Assembly: GCA_024364735.1 (NCBI GenBank)
Contig: JAGFNQ010001635.1
Location: 137,821-201,820 of the forward strand
DNA from: Boesenbergia rotunda
Lineage: Eukaryota > Streptophyta > Magnoliopsida > Zingiberales > Zingiberaceae
DNA length: 64,000 bases
Reading direction: 5' to 3'
Positions 32,604-43,489 of this stretch are shown here, one piece after another. A model generated the notes under the pieces. It ran no database searches. It saw nothing but the letters and a program-made list of their open reading frames with translations, and was not told the origin of the DNA. Every line of letters begins with the position of its first letter. Within the stretch, counting starts at the first letter, position 1. A program made the translations under genes and the position numbers.

Positions 32604-33716
32604 AAAGGGTGTCAGTGGGTGCTTCATTTTTTATTAAAATTGTACCAGAAGTGTTGTGAAGAAGGTGTCTTATTGCTGATAATTGACTGAACTCGTTTTT
32701 GCCTTTTGAGGATCTTTTAAAGGATGCGTATGTAGAGAAAGCGGCTGGCCTGTGGTCTTTTATGTCTTCATGCATGGAAGATTATTGCTACCTTCTGAAA
32801 ATTTGATGCTGATAAAAATCTACTTGGTGCTGATGTGTTGCTCTGAAGTCTTTTGTCAGATTGAAAAGGAAGTTTGCTGTGGATTGGTTTTCTGAACTAT
32901 GGCGTTTATGGAAGGTTGTTGGTATGCGGATGCTAAAGGGATTGGATTTATTTTTTGGGTCATTTACTGTTATGTGCCAATTCGTATGTTGTGCTTTTTT
33001 TCTGTGTGTGTGGAAGATCAAGACATGGACACAATGGGATGAAGCCATCTTCTGAAATGTGGTGGGACTATTGAGAAGCTGTGATGGTTGGGGGTTGGAA
33101 ATTTTTGTGGAACCTTTGTTGGCAGGACAAACATGAAGTTTTAAAAGGTTACCTATGGCAGTTTTTCAGAATTTGCAAATATCTCACCTTGATGTTTATC
33201 CGAGAAGAAGTCTGTGCTTGATGGTGTATGTGCCTGAAGAATCTAAGAAACACACTATAACGTGTTTGGCAGTTTCATGGAAAGCTTTAATGCTCTGGGT
33301 ATCTGGAGCAGTGGTGTAAAGCCAATGTGGTCAGATTCTGAAATTTGGGATGCTTACGGGATTTGTTGTACGGCTTAACTATGCATTAAAGGCTTGATAT
33401 GCGGAAGGATCTTAGACGTTTAAGTGGAGCTGTAATGGAAAAAAGTTGCAAGAAAGGTGTGGATTTGGAAGTACTAGGAGATTTGAAGGGAGAAGCAATA
33501 TTGGAGAAGACTCAATTTCATTAATAACGTGCAAGGGAGCTTAGTCACGCTTAGTACTGATTGAAATCTGGCTGCTAGTTGTAAAATGTTTTTTCATAGA
33601 AGTGGTTTTTTCCTTACCCTTGGGTTACTTGTAAATCAGTTTAAGTATTTGTAATTCTATATTAGATGGATCTTCTTTTTCAGGAATAAGACATCCTTTT
33701 TATATAAAAAAAAAAT

Positions 33717-33736
33717 CTTAAACCCTAAACCCTAAT
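33717..33736. repeat. Telomere-type repeats at LINE end (copy i)
   Basis: TTAAACCCTAAACCCTAA directly follows the A run of the LINE-like element. Confidence 0.8.
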
Positions 33737-33909
33737 AAGCTCTGTCTTCTCAAGGCAAACCCCCTTATCCCATACTCTGAAAGTTCTGTTAGACATTCTT
33801 CTTATTTGCACCATATCATGAAAAAATTTTGTATCTCTATCTCCTTCCTCCATCCACTTCCCCGCTGCTCTTTGTTTCCAAAAATCCTCCTCCATATTCA
33901 GGGTTTTAA

Positions 33910-34078
33910 AGAGATGAGTGTCTCGGGGACTCTTCTTCCCGATCTGGTCTCGGGGACCCTCTTACTGGGCTAACCTTTGGTATTCCAGTATAGTCAGTCT
34001 AGCCACATAGCTTCCTCGTATCATGTGTCTTTCCTAGATTGCTTATCCCTATCACAAGTCCCCCCTTTAAGTCTAATC
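33910..34078 (-). mobile_element. Gypsy LTR start and polypurine tract (copy B)
   Basis: On the minus strand, a block matching 940-1000 reads CTAATCAGTCAACC, ...TTCGATTAGACTTAAAGGGG, then TTGTGATAGGG as LTR start and GGAAGCTATGTGGC further in. This is the mirror image of copy A. The LTR is truncated near 33910. Confidence 0.7.
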
Positions 34079-34500
34079 GAAGAAAATGGGGTTGACTGAT
34101 TAGACTTGTGGTGTGACGAGAGAGCGAAGTATATGGGGAGTGTACATTACCATTTCTTCTTCCTTAACGACTTGTTAGCTCCTAGGAATCGAAACATTCG
34201 CTCCTTGACCCGAAGCGGTCGTTTGAGTCGATCCAAGAGCTTATACGAGTTCCGAAGCCATGTAATGATGGTTGTCCATCACCTATTAAGGGCGCATGAG
34301 GTATATTAATGATGGGAGACTTTCCTTGCGAACGAATTGCTGCCACGTGGCAGGATCCCTTTGACGTGATTTTCCTTTGACGCACTTAGTCAAGTCATAC
34401 CAACCGGCGGCTATAATGAGCTACAATGTCTCGAGATTTATGATTCATTCTCATTCATGCGTCGTGCATCTATTTCCTCGCATCGTGGCTTCCCCTTCCT

Positions 34501-34508
34501 TATAAAAG
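34501..34508 (+). promoter_or_regulatory. TATA box for antisense ORF B
   Basis: TATAAAAG lies 155 bp before the ATG at 34656. The spacer between the LTR start and this box corresponds to 540-980 in copy A. Confidence 0.45.
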
Positions 34509-34655
34509 GGGAGGCAGAGGTGGCCTTCCGTCTTCTTGCACAGCCGACTATCAGAACTTGTGTCTTCTGCTCCCACTTGCTAAAACTTCTTCCTCCCGTG
34601 TAAATCTTACTCGCCTCCCTCTTCTTTTTCCATCCCCCTTCTCTTCTTTAAGACC

Positions 34656-36146
34656 ATGGGCAAGAGCGGAGAGGGAAAGAAAGGGCAGAGCAGGAGGGAA
34701 AACACCGAAAGGGAATGAACTTATCGTCCGGAGTGGTATGAAGCTACTTCATCAAAGGTTAAACTCAATGCCCTGAGGGCCGCCTGCGAGACCTACGACA
34801 TCCCGGCAGATTTAGAAGTTAGGGTTCCTATGCTCGACCAATCTCCCGTGGAACCCTCTTTAGGGTTTTACACATTCTTTCTAGGTCAGGTAGAGTTTGG
34901 TCTTCGTTTTTCAATCCCTTCTTTCTTCATGACCATCTTTAAATATGTTGACGTTCCCCTTCACCAAATGGCTCCGAACGCCTTCACTCAGATGGGCGGG
35001 GTGTTTATTCTATTTAAGTCGTTCGACATACCTTTGACCCCCCTTCCCATTTTTTTCATTATTTTTTCCTTCCCAACCTCGCATCTAGAGGAGTCTTTAA
35101 TTTTACTGCTCATTCCAACCACAAATTTATAAGTGCCCTCCCCTCTTCCCATAAGGGATGGAAAGAGCGTTTCTTCTTTATCCAACTTTCTGAGCCCTTT
35201 TTGTTCGACTCGCTGGCAAGAAGACTTACCTCCCCTCCAGAGCTGGGTGACTTCCAACAAGATCAGGGGTATCAGTGATCTAGAAGCATCTTGGCTGGAA
35301 TGGAGTTCCACGACCCTAATCTGGTCCAATATGAAGGGCTTCTGTACCGGGCTGGGATTAGCCCCAAAGCCACCAGCCTTGATCGCGACCTCAGTAAGTG
35401 TACTGTTTCATTAAATGCCTGTTTATTTTAACTGATGTTCCTTTGCTTGTGTTTTATAGAAGCCATCATGCTTGCTCGGTCTATCATGCTTGCTCGGTCT
35501 ATGAGCAAGCTTCTCAAATGGGAGCTTGCAGATGAGAGGGCACTGATCACTCCTTCTCAAACTCCTACAGCTCCAGCGGCCGAGCCTTCTAAATACTCTA
35601 AGCAAACCCAAAGCTAGGAGCTTCCCACCACCGAGCTACCCGTCGCCCAGGAGGTCGATCCCTCTCGTACCCCTACTGGAGCACAAGGGATGAGGAACCA
35701 CTAACCCTGGTTCCTGTGTCTGTACTCGAGCTGACTAAAGGGGTAAGCCCTCTACCTACCGAACGAAAACGACTCATCCTGTCAGGTGAGGAGGAGGAAG
35801 AGGGTGCAGCACCGGCCCTCCCTCAAAAGCACTCGGCTCCTCTCACCTCTTCAAAGAGGAGAACTCCCTTGGCCCAGGCTTCTCTCTCTGCTATTGAGGA
35901 GGAGGAGGACGTCGTTCCTCTCTCCAAACGTTACCGGAGGACGACACCAGCCATTGCGAAGTCCGGGGATGAGGTCGACCCACTTGTCAGGGAGACCCAT
36001 TCTCTTCCTCCTTCGCCCCAAGTTCCCAGCTCCCGAGGTAGCCCCAAAGGCAAGAGGGCAAGGTCTGAAGAATCAAAATTCACGAGTGCCCGTCTACGCT
36101 GGAAGGTACAGGCGGTTGAGAAGGCGGCCACATTGGAACCAGAATC
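34656..36146 (+). pseudogene. Antisense ORF of a gypsy retrotransposon (Transposase_28-like), copy B
   Basis: The frame opens MGKSGEGKKG, meets an in-frame TGA, and continues TYRPEWYEATSSKV, then YTFFLGQVEFGLRFSIPSFF, MAPNAFTQMGGVF, a frameshift, ALPSSHKGWKERFFFI, and YEGLLYRAGISPK. At 35395 a clean donor (CTCA|GTAAGT) pairs with an acceptor TTTTATAG at 35460, so the ORF appears to have an intron. After it an 18-bp duplication (ATCATGCTTGCTCGGTCT) and a charged, Pro-rich region with PLSKRYRRT and GKRARSEE follow. The layout agrees with copies A and C and with plant Transposase_28 proteins, for which no activity is established to my knowledge. Stops and frameshifts make it inactive. Confidence 0.72.
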
Positions 36147-36206
36147 CATCATAGATCTATCTAGTCCGTAGTAACGGCTACGATAAAGACGCATCAAATC
36201 CATTTT
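36147..36206 (+). mobile_element. LINE-like head fragment
   Basis: ATCATAGATCTATCTAGTCC, then GTAGTAACGGCTACGATAAA and GACGCATCAAATCC, match the second part of the head at 28290 and the reverse of 36700-36745. It lies immediately before telomere-type repeats. Confidence 0.6.
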
Positions 36207-36211
36207 TGGGG

Positions 36212-36262
36212 CTAGGGTTTAGGGTTTAGGGTTTAGGGTGTAGGGTGTAGGGTTTAGGGTTT
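36212..36262. repeat. Interstitial telomere-type repeat (about 7 units)
   Basis: TTTAGGG units with two TGTAGGG variants. It abuts the reversed LINE 3' end. Confidence 0.95.
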
Positions 36263-39200
36263 TTTTTAAATTAAAAAAGCATCTTATTGCTGAAAGAGAA
36301 ATCCATATTAGAAGGAGGACCAAACCTGACCTTCTAATACGCAGGTACAAAGGCTTTGACTGATTTACATGTATCGCTAGAAAAGTAAAAGAAAATAATG
36401 ACTGTCCATATAAATCTATACAATTACCAGCCGATTGCTTATTAACTCAAATCAAATGTTTGAATCACCCTCCAATCACTTTTGCCCTTTGCTCTTGCTT
36501 TTGCTCTTGCTCTCTAGCAGATTTCCACTTCTCTTGAAAGAAATTGTATGGATCAATCGCTTCCATGTAGCATCCATCTGAAGATACCATCTCAAAGCTT
36601 TCCCTCGCCAGCAAAAAAGTTCCCTGTTATCTCAGCAGAGTAAAACCAGATTTGCGCACCCGATGTTCACTTTGGGCAAGTGACCAGCCATAAATAGATT
36701 TGATGCGTCTTTACCGTAGTCGTTACTACGGACTAGATAGATCTATGATGGATCTATGCACCCTTTTAGGCTTTTTGGCAAAACCTCGGCCAACAACGGA
36801 TTTGAGGTGTCTTTACCATAGCCGTTTGCTACGGACTAGATGAATCACATACAGTGGATTCATTCACCATCCCTATCTATCCATGTCCACATCTCCTCAG
36901 CTCACACTTTCATCAATATCAATAAACCAATCTTCTTCTCCACCCTTTACTTGGCTCTGATCTTTTTGGCACGTTTGGCACTCTAGAAAAAGATACTGGC
37001 TTTCATGATAATAGTGCCAGAATACACACAAGCTTCTATTGGAGAGGACCCATCTTCATCATAGAAATGTCAGAATCCAATAACTGTCACCAACCAAAAT
37101 TCCAGCATACAGAACAACCCATGGACAGCCGTGTAGACCTGTAATGATATCTCTGCAATGAACACATGTGCTGAACATCCTTTGCTCTGAAACAAACCGA
37201 AAAATCAGCAGAGATTCGATGCCAGGAAAATTTGCCCAGGACTTGGTACACCACTCAGCAGTAAAGGCTTTCCAAGTAACTGATATTTGCAGATTTCAGA
37301 TTCGCTAAAAGCCACTCTCAATAACTTAGCACCACAGCAACTACCCTAAGAGCAGCAGCCCCACAATCCCACTGAGCATCAGACTGGCACGCCCACCAAC
37401 TTCAAGACAGCAATAGCAGCAGAAAACCCCTGGTCAATACCAAAACATCCAGTGTGATTTCTCTTCGATCAACACAAAATTCCACAAAATACCAAATGAA
37501 TTTAAGTTCCATATGCATTTCAAGACAGAATGCTATTAGTTCAGAATTCCTTTACTGATAGTATCAGTCTCTTTCAGCTCACTATGGCACGCTCAGCAGT
37601 AACTTGGCACACCAATACAGATACAAGCAACCAAAAAGTCCAGCAAATCAGCAAACCACAGACAGCCACCAGATCAGATCCAAAAAACACAGTTAAAGAA
37701 TAACAGCCCCATGACTCCCCACTGATCATCAGAATTCAAATGGCACTGAACTTTTCCTCACATGCTACTGATCAGTCACTTCCTCAGTCACAAATCAGAT
37801 ATCAAGTTACAGTTGTATTTCAGCAGAAACCCATTCAGAGAAAAAACAGCACCCAAGGAAAAGAAACACAAACTTAAGATGTATCATTGAATGCACTAAT
37901 TCCACAGTTTTCTTCACTGGTTAAAACTGATCAGATCAGATCTGAATCTTCATCCCATATTCCAAATTCAGACCATGAAGACTGCAAATGAAGCAAACTG
38001 TACAAAGGACTTGTCGTCGACAGTATCAAATTGCTTTCAGTTCAGTTTTCCTGATACAACCTGGCATGCAGCAGACAAAGAGTAATCTGAAAAACCCACT
38101 GGAATCCGTTCCTTTGGCACACTTGGCATGCAGAAAAGGAAAAACCAGAAAACCATGCCCTAGGCCCAGACAAACGCATGCCAGTTAGATAGCAATCCCT
38201 GAGGGCAAAGAACCTTTTGAGCCTTCAGAATTGCCCAAAGATCCAAGCAGACAGCCTCCCTCACGGTTTGATGGCACATCAAAATAACATCAAACCCTTA
38301 TGAATTCCAATGAGCTCACAACAAACAGACAGTCCGCTGTAGGAACAAACAAATACTATCGATCTTCAAACTTTAATAAGGCACCAGCCAATCCATTTGC
38401 ATTTTCCCCAGGTTGCAGTAAATGTAAGCAGCAGTAAAAACAGTAGTATCCAAGTATCAGTCTCCTCAGTGCAATATATTTAGCTTGCATTGGCATCAGC
38501 CAAGTATTCTTCATCCCAACCAATCAGCCAGCGTATTGTCAATGAAATCAGTATCCCAGCTGCAATTGAAACTGCTCCTTTGTCACACTTGGCACGCAGA
38601 AGAAATTCCAGAACCCTCACCATTTCTGCAACCATACCTGGCAAAACCCTGATAACTCCAAATCCGAACAGCTGCAGGATCCAAACTATGCACCAAATTT
38701 CAAACATCAAAGACTGTCATAACAACCAAAATCTGAGTTGGATGAAGCAAACTCAGTTCTCCTTGGCACGCTCCACAGTTTCTTGGCACGCCAAGACAAA
38801 AGACAGATAGCAGCAGTACCACGAAAACCCACACTAAGCATCAGACTACAGTTAACACAGCACTCCAATACAGCAAACATCAGTAACACTTCACCCATTT
38901 AATATTTGTTGACACCCATTTGTACCCAAAATGCACAATTTTCATATGGTAAATTTCTTCTGATCAATTTCGGAAATATCTGAAAATGGGTCAAAACCAG
39001 CATATGAATCTCCTCAATCCCACAGCTTCTGTAGAATCCACTGATCAAGGCTGCCAAGGTTCGGATAATTAAACCAAAAAGACCACAAGCTTTAGATAAT
39101 CTGCCTATCACCCCTCTGCTTGCTTCCATATGACACCATCAGTTTGAAGGTTGAGCTTCTGAGCATCTTCAAATCTATTACTTATAACCTTCTTCTGATC

Positions 39201-40531
39201 TTCAAACTGATACATCAACAGAGGAAAATATTCAAATAACAATGTTTAAACCACAGATTGCACCCAGCTTCATAAAACTTTCAGAGGCACTCTCCCCTCT
39301 GACTTTTCAAACTCAACCTCTACTCTGCCTTACAAGACAGCCTAAGATGGGGCAATCCCATTCTATCAACCTTGCAAATGCCATATAGCTCCCTGTCAAT
39401 ATCCTGTGGGAATAGAACTCTATCCTCTGAAATTTGGAAAGCTTGGTTGGCTAAAAAATCTGCCGCAACATTAGCCTCTCTATAGATGTGTGTGCATCTC
39501 ACTGCATATTGGTGAATGAGGTTCTTTGTCTTTAGAATCAGGTTTCCCATGAGCTATTCGAGGACTTCAGGATATTCAAGGCTACTAGTGAATCTGATTC
39601 CAGCCATATTGGAAAAAACTGCATTTCCACACATAACTCTAGCCCCTTCAAGATTGCAAGAAGCTCTGCCCTTACATTAGATCCCTCCCCAATGCAACCT
39701 TGTTTTGCCACCACCATCTGTCCTTCATGATCACGCACAATAACACCATAAGAGGACTTTTCCGGATTGCCTTTGGAGCAACCATCCGTATTGAGCTTGA
39801 ATCCCCCAAACTTCGGCTTCTTCCAATGCACCACCGAGACCGTGTGGATAGTTCTTATTCTCACCTGAATTCCCAGAACCTGTGCTGCTGATATACTTCC
39901 CTTCCAATGCCTTGGTTTTATAATTCCAGCCGCCATTCCAAACCTTAAATATTGCGTAATGTGTCGTAGAATCCCTCCCACTTCTAGCTGAATACCACGG
40001 TGCTTAGCATCATTTCTGACCGTCCATAGAAACAACAACACCAACAAAGGAATAACTTCCCTTACACTCCCACCATGAGCCCAAGTTACCCCTACCTTCC
40101 ATTTCTCCAACTCCATCCACTCCTTCACCCCAAACAGATGGCCAAGAAAGGCCCACACTTCAATCGCAATAGGTCCCCGATAAAATAAATGCTCCCATGA
40201 TTCCTCTGAATTACAACACTGACATTTAGAGATCATATATATGCCCCGCTTCTTTAAAATCTCATCAACCGGCAGCCTTCTCTTTAGGAACCTCCACCCA
40301 AACACTGATATGTTAGGGATTAGCAATTTACTCCATACCATCACCCATATCTCAGCTCCTCCTTGTACTCTTCTTAATATCTCCCAAGTAGATTTTGTAG
40401 TGAATTTTCCATCCCTGGTTGGTTTCCAAACCATGCTGTCCTGCTCTCCCGATTGTACCACTACCTCAGCCACTTCCCTTGCCGCAGCCATAGGAACTAC
40501 CTCCCTGATCAAGTTCAGATTCCAAGCTCCA
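36263..40531 (-). mobile_element. LINE with RNase H, copy ii, 5' truncated
   Basis: On the minus strand it starts inside the ORF at 40531, runs through a zinc-knuckle-like zf-RVT region and RNase H, then a long noncoding 3' part with recurring TTGGCACGC phrases (for example 38760-38800), a copy of the two-part head at 36890-36655, and a 3' end TTTCTCTTTCAGC-AATAAGATGC followed by A8 and telomere-type repeats. The presence of the head near the 3' end suggests that two related elements are fused, or that the head belongs to the 3' part of the family. Confidence 0.65.
39320..40512 (-). pseudogene. LINE ORF2 C-terminus: zf-RVT and RNase H, frameshifted
   Basis: The frame 40512-39538 holds a zf-RVT domain (FGWRFLKRRLPVDEIL, then CQCCNSEESWEHLF) and the first part of an RNase H domain (LNTDGCSKGNPEKSSYGVIV, AELLAILKGLEL, WLESDS). 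The last RNase H motif (YREANVAADFLANQA) continues in another frame, 39550-39320, so a frameshift near 39545 breaks the domain. The apurinic endonuclease and reverse transcriptase parts are missing upstream. This arrangement is the known plant L1-type LINE with a C-terminal RNase H. Confidence 0.88.
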
Positions 40532-40603
40532 TTAGGTTTAGGGTTTAGGGTTTTAGGGTTTAGGGTTTAGGGTTTAGGGTTTAGGGTTTAGGGTTTAGGG
40601 TTT
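40532..40603. repeat. Interstitial telomere-type repeat (about 10 units)
   Basis: Nearly perfect TTTAGGG units, one with an extra T. On its left is the truncated 5' side of LINE copy ii; on its right is the reversed 3' end of copy iii. Confidence 0.97.
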
Positions 40604-40971
40604 TTTTTAATCGAAAAGGAATATTTTATTCCTGAAAAGAAAATACATATTAGAAGGGGGACCAGTGACCTTCTAATATAGAATTAGAGTGACTCAAATG
40701 ATTTACAAGTATTGCTAATAGTCCTAGAGCTGGCTGTACTTATGTAAGACTATACAAATATGAGCCAGCTTTTTATTAACTCAAGACCTTTATCCTGACT
40801 GTACTTATGTAAATCTATACAATTAGCAGCCATCTTCTTATTAACCCAAAACATTTGACAAAACCTTCACACGCTCGTGTTAAGTCTCCCAGCAAAATGC
40901 TCTCTATCTTCATATCGCATCAATTTTTATCCCCACCTCGTGATTCCAATCCACTAGCAGTATCTTGAAGT

Positions 40972-41034
40972 CATCGGCGGAGCCAAGGGGGAGCGAGGGG
41001 GTGCGTAAGCACCCCATTGCTCTGAATACATTCA

Positions 41035-41077
<43 letters not shown>

Positions 41078-41316
41078 TGATTTTTCTGATCGGTCAGAGA
41101 CCTCCCTGACCGATCAGACAGCTGCATGATCGGTCAACCTGACCGATCAGCCGTTACCTAATGCCGACGGGTTCATTGCTACCCGACGGGTTCATCGTTA
41201 CCCCTAAGATTCATCGCTCACCCCCTAGGTTATAGTTTTGTTCGAGGGCGGCGGCCGAAGGCCGCTAATGGTCACCGATGGTGTCCACCGATGATCACCG
41301 CGGTCCGCACCTGATC

Positions 41317-41370
<54 letters not shown>

Positions 41371-41713
41371 TTTTAAATTTGTTAAATTTTTTTTATAAAA
41401 TTGTCATTTGAAAAATAATTAATAAAAAATAATCAATTATTTTAATGCTAATGCTAATAATTATATTTTAGCGTTCTTTATTATTTCAATATAATTAATA
41501 AGTATTCTTTCCTTCTCTATAATATATTACAATAATCATCTTGAAACTGTATCATAATTCATAATTTGATGTCTAGGAATAATTACTTTATTGGTATGCA
41601 TAAATTTTTATACAATAGTATTTTAGTCTTTTGATATATTTATTTGATAGAAAAAAAAATTTTTTAAATTTTTTTTGAGCACCCTTTTAAATTTCTGTCT
41701 GGATTCGCCGCTG
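40972..41713. mobile_element. Non-autonomous hAT element (742 bp)
   Basis: It is flanked by the 8-bp duplication CTTGAAGT (40964-40971 and 41714-41721). The ends are imperfect inverted repeats, CATCGGCGGAGCCA and (reversed) CAGCGGCGAATCCA, and the subterminal GGGTGC is shared as well. These are the marks of hAT transposons. It encodes no transposase and carries a (TA)n-bounded element (M2) inside. Confidence 0.88.
41074..41319 (+). mobile_element. (TA)n-bounded element M2
   Basis: A GC-richer insert between a 38-bp and a 47-bp (AT)n tract. It has CTGATCGGTCAG/CTGACCGATCAG inverted repeats, two CGACGGGTTCAT phrases, and the core GGTTATAGTTTTGTTCG with the GGCGGCCGAAGGCCGC hairpin. Confidence 0.75.
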
Positions 41714-42049
41714 CTTGAAGTAGAATGTCCCAGCCCAAGTTGCTAAAGGTCCTTCATCAGAAAATAGAGTCCTCCATCAGAAAAATCCTTTGGCACAGAG
41801 TTTTTGACATGAATGCCCTTATCAGAAAATCCAGTAACCACAATCCTCATCTCCTTGTTTTGCATCGGGAAGAGTGCTTTAATTTCTTGCATACGAAAGG
41901 TATAAAAGGAGAGAAAGGGTTGAACCTTGCATATGGAAAACCAAAATAAAACCCATGAACCCGATGTTCGCTTTAGGTAAGCGACTAACCATAAACGGAT
42001 TTGTAGCGCCTTTACCGTAACGGGCTAGATAGATCTCCATGGAACAAAT

Positions 42050-42650
42050 TCTAATTCATCACAATTACATCTAATTACATCTAAGGATCCAAACTGAACC
42101 AAACTGCCCTAACCTGCTAATCGCCGGCCAGAACCCAAAATCAGCAACTGGACAGAGAGAACAAACTCAATAGCAAAGGAGACAAGGAAGATCTGCAAAT
42201 CTCAGATCCAAAACCGAATTCAAATTCTGCCCAACACAAGCAAAAATCGCGATTTGAAACACTGAAAACACATCTTCTTTTTAAACCAAATCAAGCATCC
42301 TTCTACCAAATCCAACAGAGACTACACACCTACTAGACGAAAACCACTAGAAATCCTTTACCTGATGGTTGGTCGGCGCCTTGGCTGGATGAGAGATTCG
42401 CGTATAGGGAGACGAGGCGCGAGGCGCCTCCTTCGCGCGCTCGACGCCTCCTTCGTGTGCGCCGAAGCAGACGAAGAAGAAGAAGAACAAGGAGGAGAAG
42501 AAAAGGAAGAAGAAGACCGAGAAGAAAAAGAGCGGCGGCGGAAAAAGAAAGGAACGCGTGGCGTTGGGGAGTGAGCGAGGGAGAAGAGATTAGGAACGGT
42601 TCGGCGGCTTGCGGCGTCGAAGCGGAGGAAATAGGGTGAGCGTGCGATGA
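42050..42650 (-). other. Possible 5' exon and first intron of an unidentified transcript
   Basis: On the minus strand a purine-poor CpG-rich stretch (42640-42365) ends in a good donor, CCATCAG|GTAAAG (42359-42365), and T-rich intron-like sequence follows down to the LINE at 42045. Overlapping frames on both strands are low complexity (Leu-rich on minus, Glu/Arg-rich on plus), so I do not call a protein. Confidence 0.3.
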
Positions 42651-42846
42651 GTGAATGAAAAAGGGAATATATGTTTTAATCATTTTTGCAACAAATCCCT
42701 CCACCTTTGAGTTATCCCACTCACACCCTAAATTTTCAAATTTTATTCATTTTAGCCCTTTTAGTTTTCTCATATTTAACATTAGGGATGTTAATTTAAT
42801 ATTTTATTTTTAATTATTGTTTTTTTAAGAATTTGATAAAATATCC

Positions 42847-42847
42847 C

Positions 42848-42891
<44 letters not shown>
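42847..42891. repeat. (TA)n(GA)n tract
   Basis: About 24 bp of TA and 21 bp of AG lie at the outer end of M3. Confidence 0.95.
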
Positions 42892-42893
<2 letters not shown>

Positions 42894-43433
42894 AATGCTC
42901 TGTTGTGGACCGTGCCCTACGAACTGCATGCGCGACAACGCCTGATCGGTCACGGGATCGATCAGGCGTCACCGTGACCGATCAGGCACCCCGTGACCAA
43001 TCAGACATTGCCTGATCCGTCACGGAGAGGCTCGGCGAGTCCTCCGATCGTACCGGCGGCCTTCGGCCGCCGCAGAAGGCCGCCGCCCCCGAACAAAACT
43101 ATAACCCAGAGGGTGAGCGATGAACCCTAAGGGGTAGGGTGAACCCGTCGGGGTACGGTGATCGATCACGGAGAGGCTCTGCGAGTCCTTCGATCGTACC
43201 GGCTGCCTTCGGTCGCCGCCCCCGAACAAAACTATAACCCAAGGGATGAGCGATGAACCCTAGGGGTAGGGTGAACCCGTCGGGGTAGGGTGAACCCGTC
43301 GGGGTACGATGAACCCGTCGAGGTACACTCCCGAGCCTTCCCGAGCCGCTCCGTAACCGATCAGGCATTGGCCTGATCGGTCACAGTGACCAATCAGCCG
43401 TTGTCGCGCACACGGTCCGCAATAGAGCAAACT

Positions 43434-43437
<4 letters not shown>
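42892..43437 (-). mobile_element. (TA)n-bounded element M3
   Basis: Inverted terminal repeats of about 45 bp: left ATGCTCTGTTGTGGACCGTG ... GCGCGACAACGCCTGATCGG, and the right end reversed GAGTTTGCTCTATTGCGGAC ... GCGCGACAACGGCTGAT. It has several CCTGATCGGTCAC palindromes and two copies of the hairpin core in minus orientation (near 43060-43110 and 43200-43245). It lies between (TA)n(GA)n on the left and a 49-bp (AT)n tract on the right. It has no coding capacity that I can support. Confidence 0.8.

Positions 43438-43486
<49 letters not shown>

Positions 43487-43489
<3 letters not shown>

Larger units (their letters stand above)
28140..33716 (+). mobile_element. LINE-like element, copy i, split by two solo LTRs
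   Basis: Three parts belong together: 28140-28526, 30475-30915 and 32604-33716. The left part has a two-part head with CTATCTAGTCCATAG-AACGG and GGTAAAGACGC, then CACTTGCCCAAAGTGAA-ATCGGGTGC. The reverse of this head is at 36655-36890. The right end has TTTTTCAGGAATAAG and an A run, then telomere-type repeats, as in copies ii and iii. No reverse transcriptase remains in this copy. It could be a deleted LINE or a non-autonomous relative. Confidence 0.55.
40604..42045 (-). mobile_element. LINE-like element, copy iii
   Basis: On the minus strand it runs from a head (CTATCTAGCCCGTTACGGTA, then AAAGGCGC and CGAACATCGGGT) near 42035 to a 3' end TTTTCAGGAATAAAATATTCC with A8 and telomere-type repeats at 40603. 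It is interrupted by a 742-bp hAT element. No ORF is present. Confidence 0.55.

Noticed and set aside
36480..39320. Minus-strand frames of 60-76 codons in the LINE 3' part
   Set aside because: They have no similarity to endonuclease, reverse transcriptase or Gag-like ORF1 motifs, and are more likely noncoding 3' sequence.
42333..42704. Leu-rich minus-strand frame and Glu/Arg-rich plus-strand frames
   Set aside because: They are both sides of a (GAA)/(TTC)-rich low-complexity stretch, so neither is convincing as a protein.
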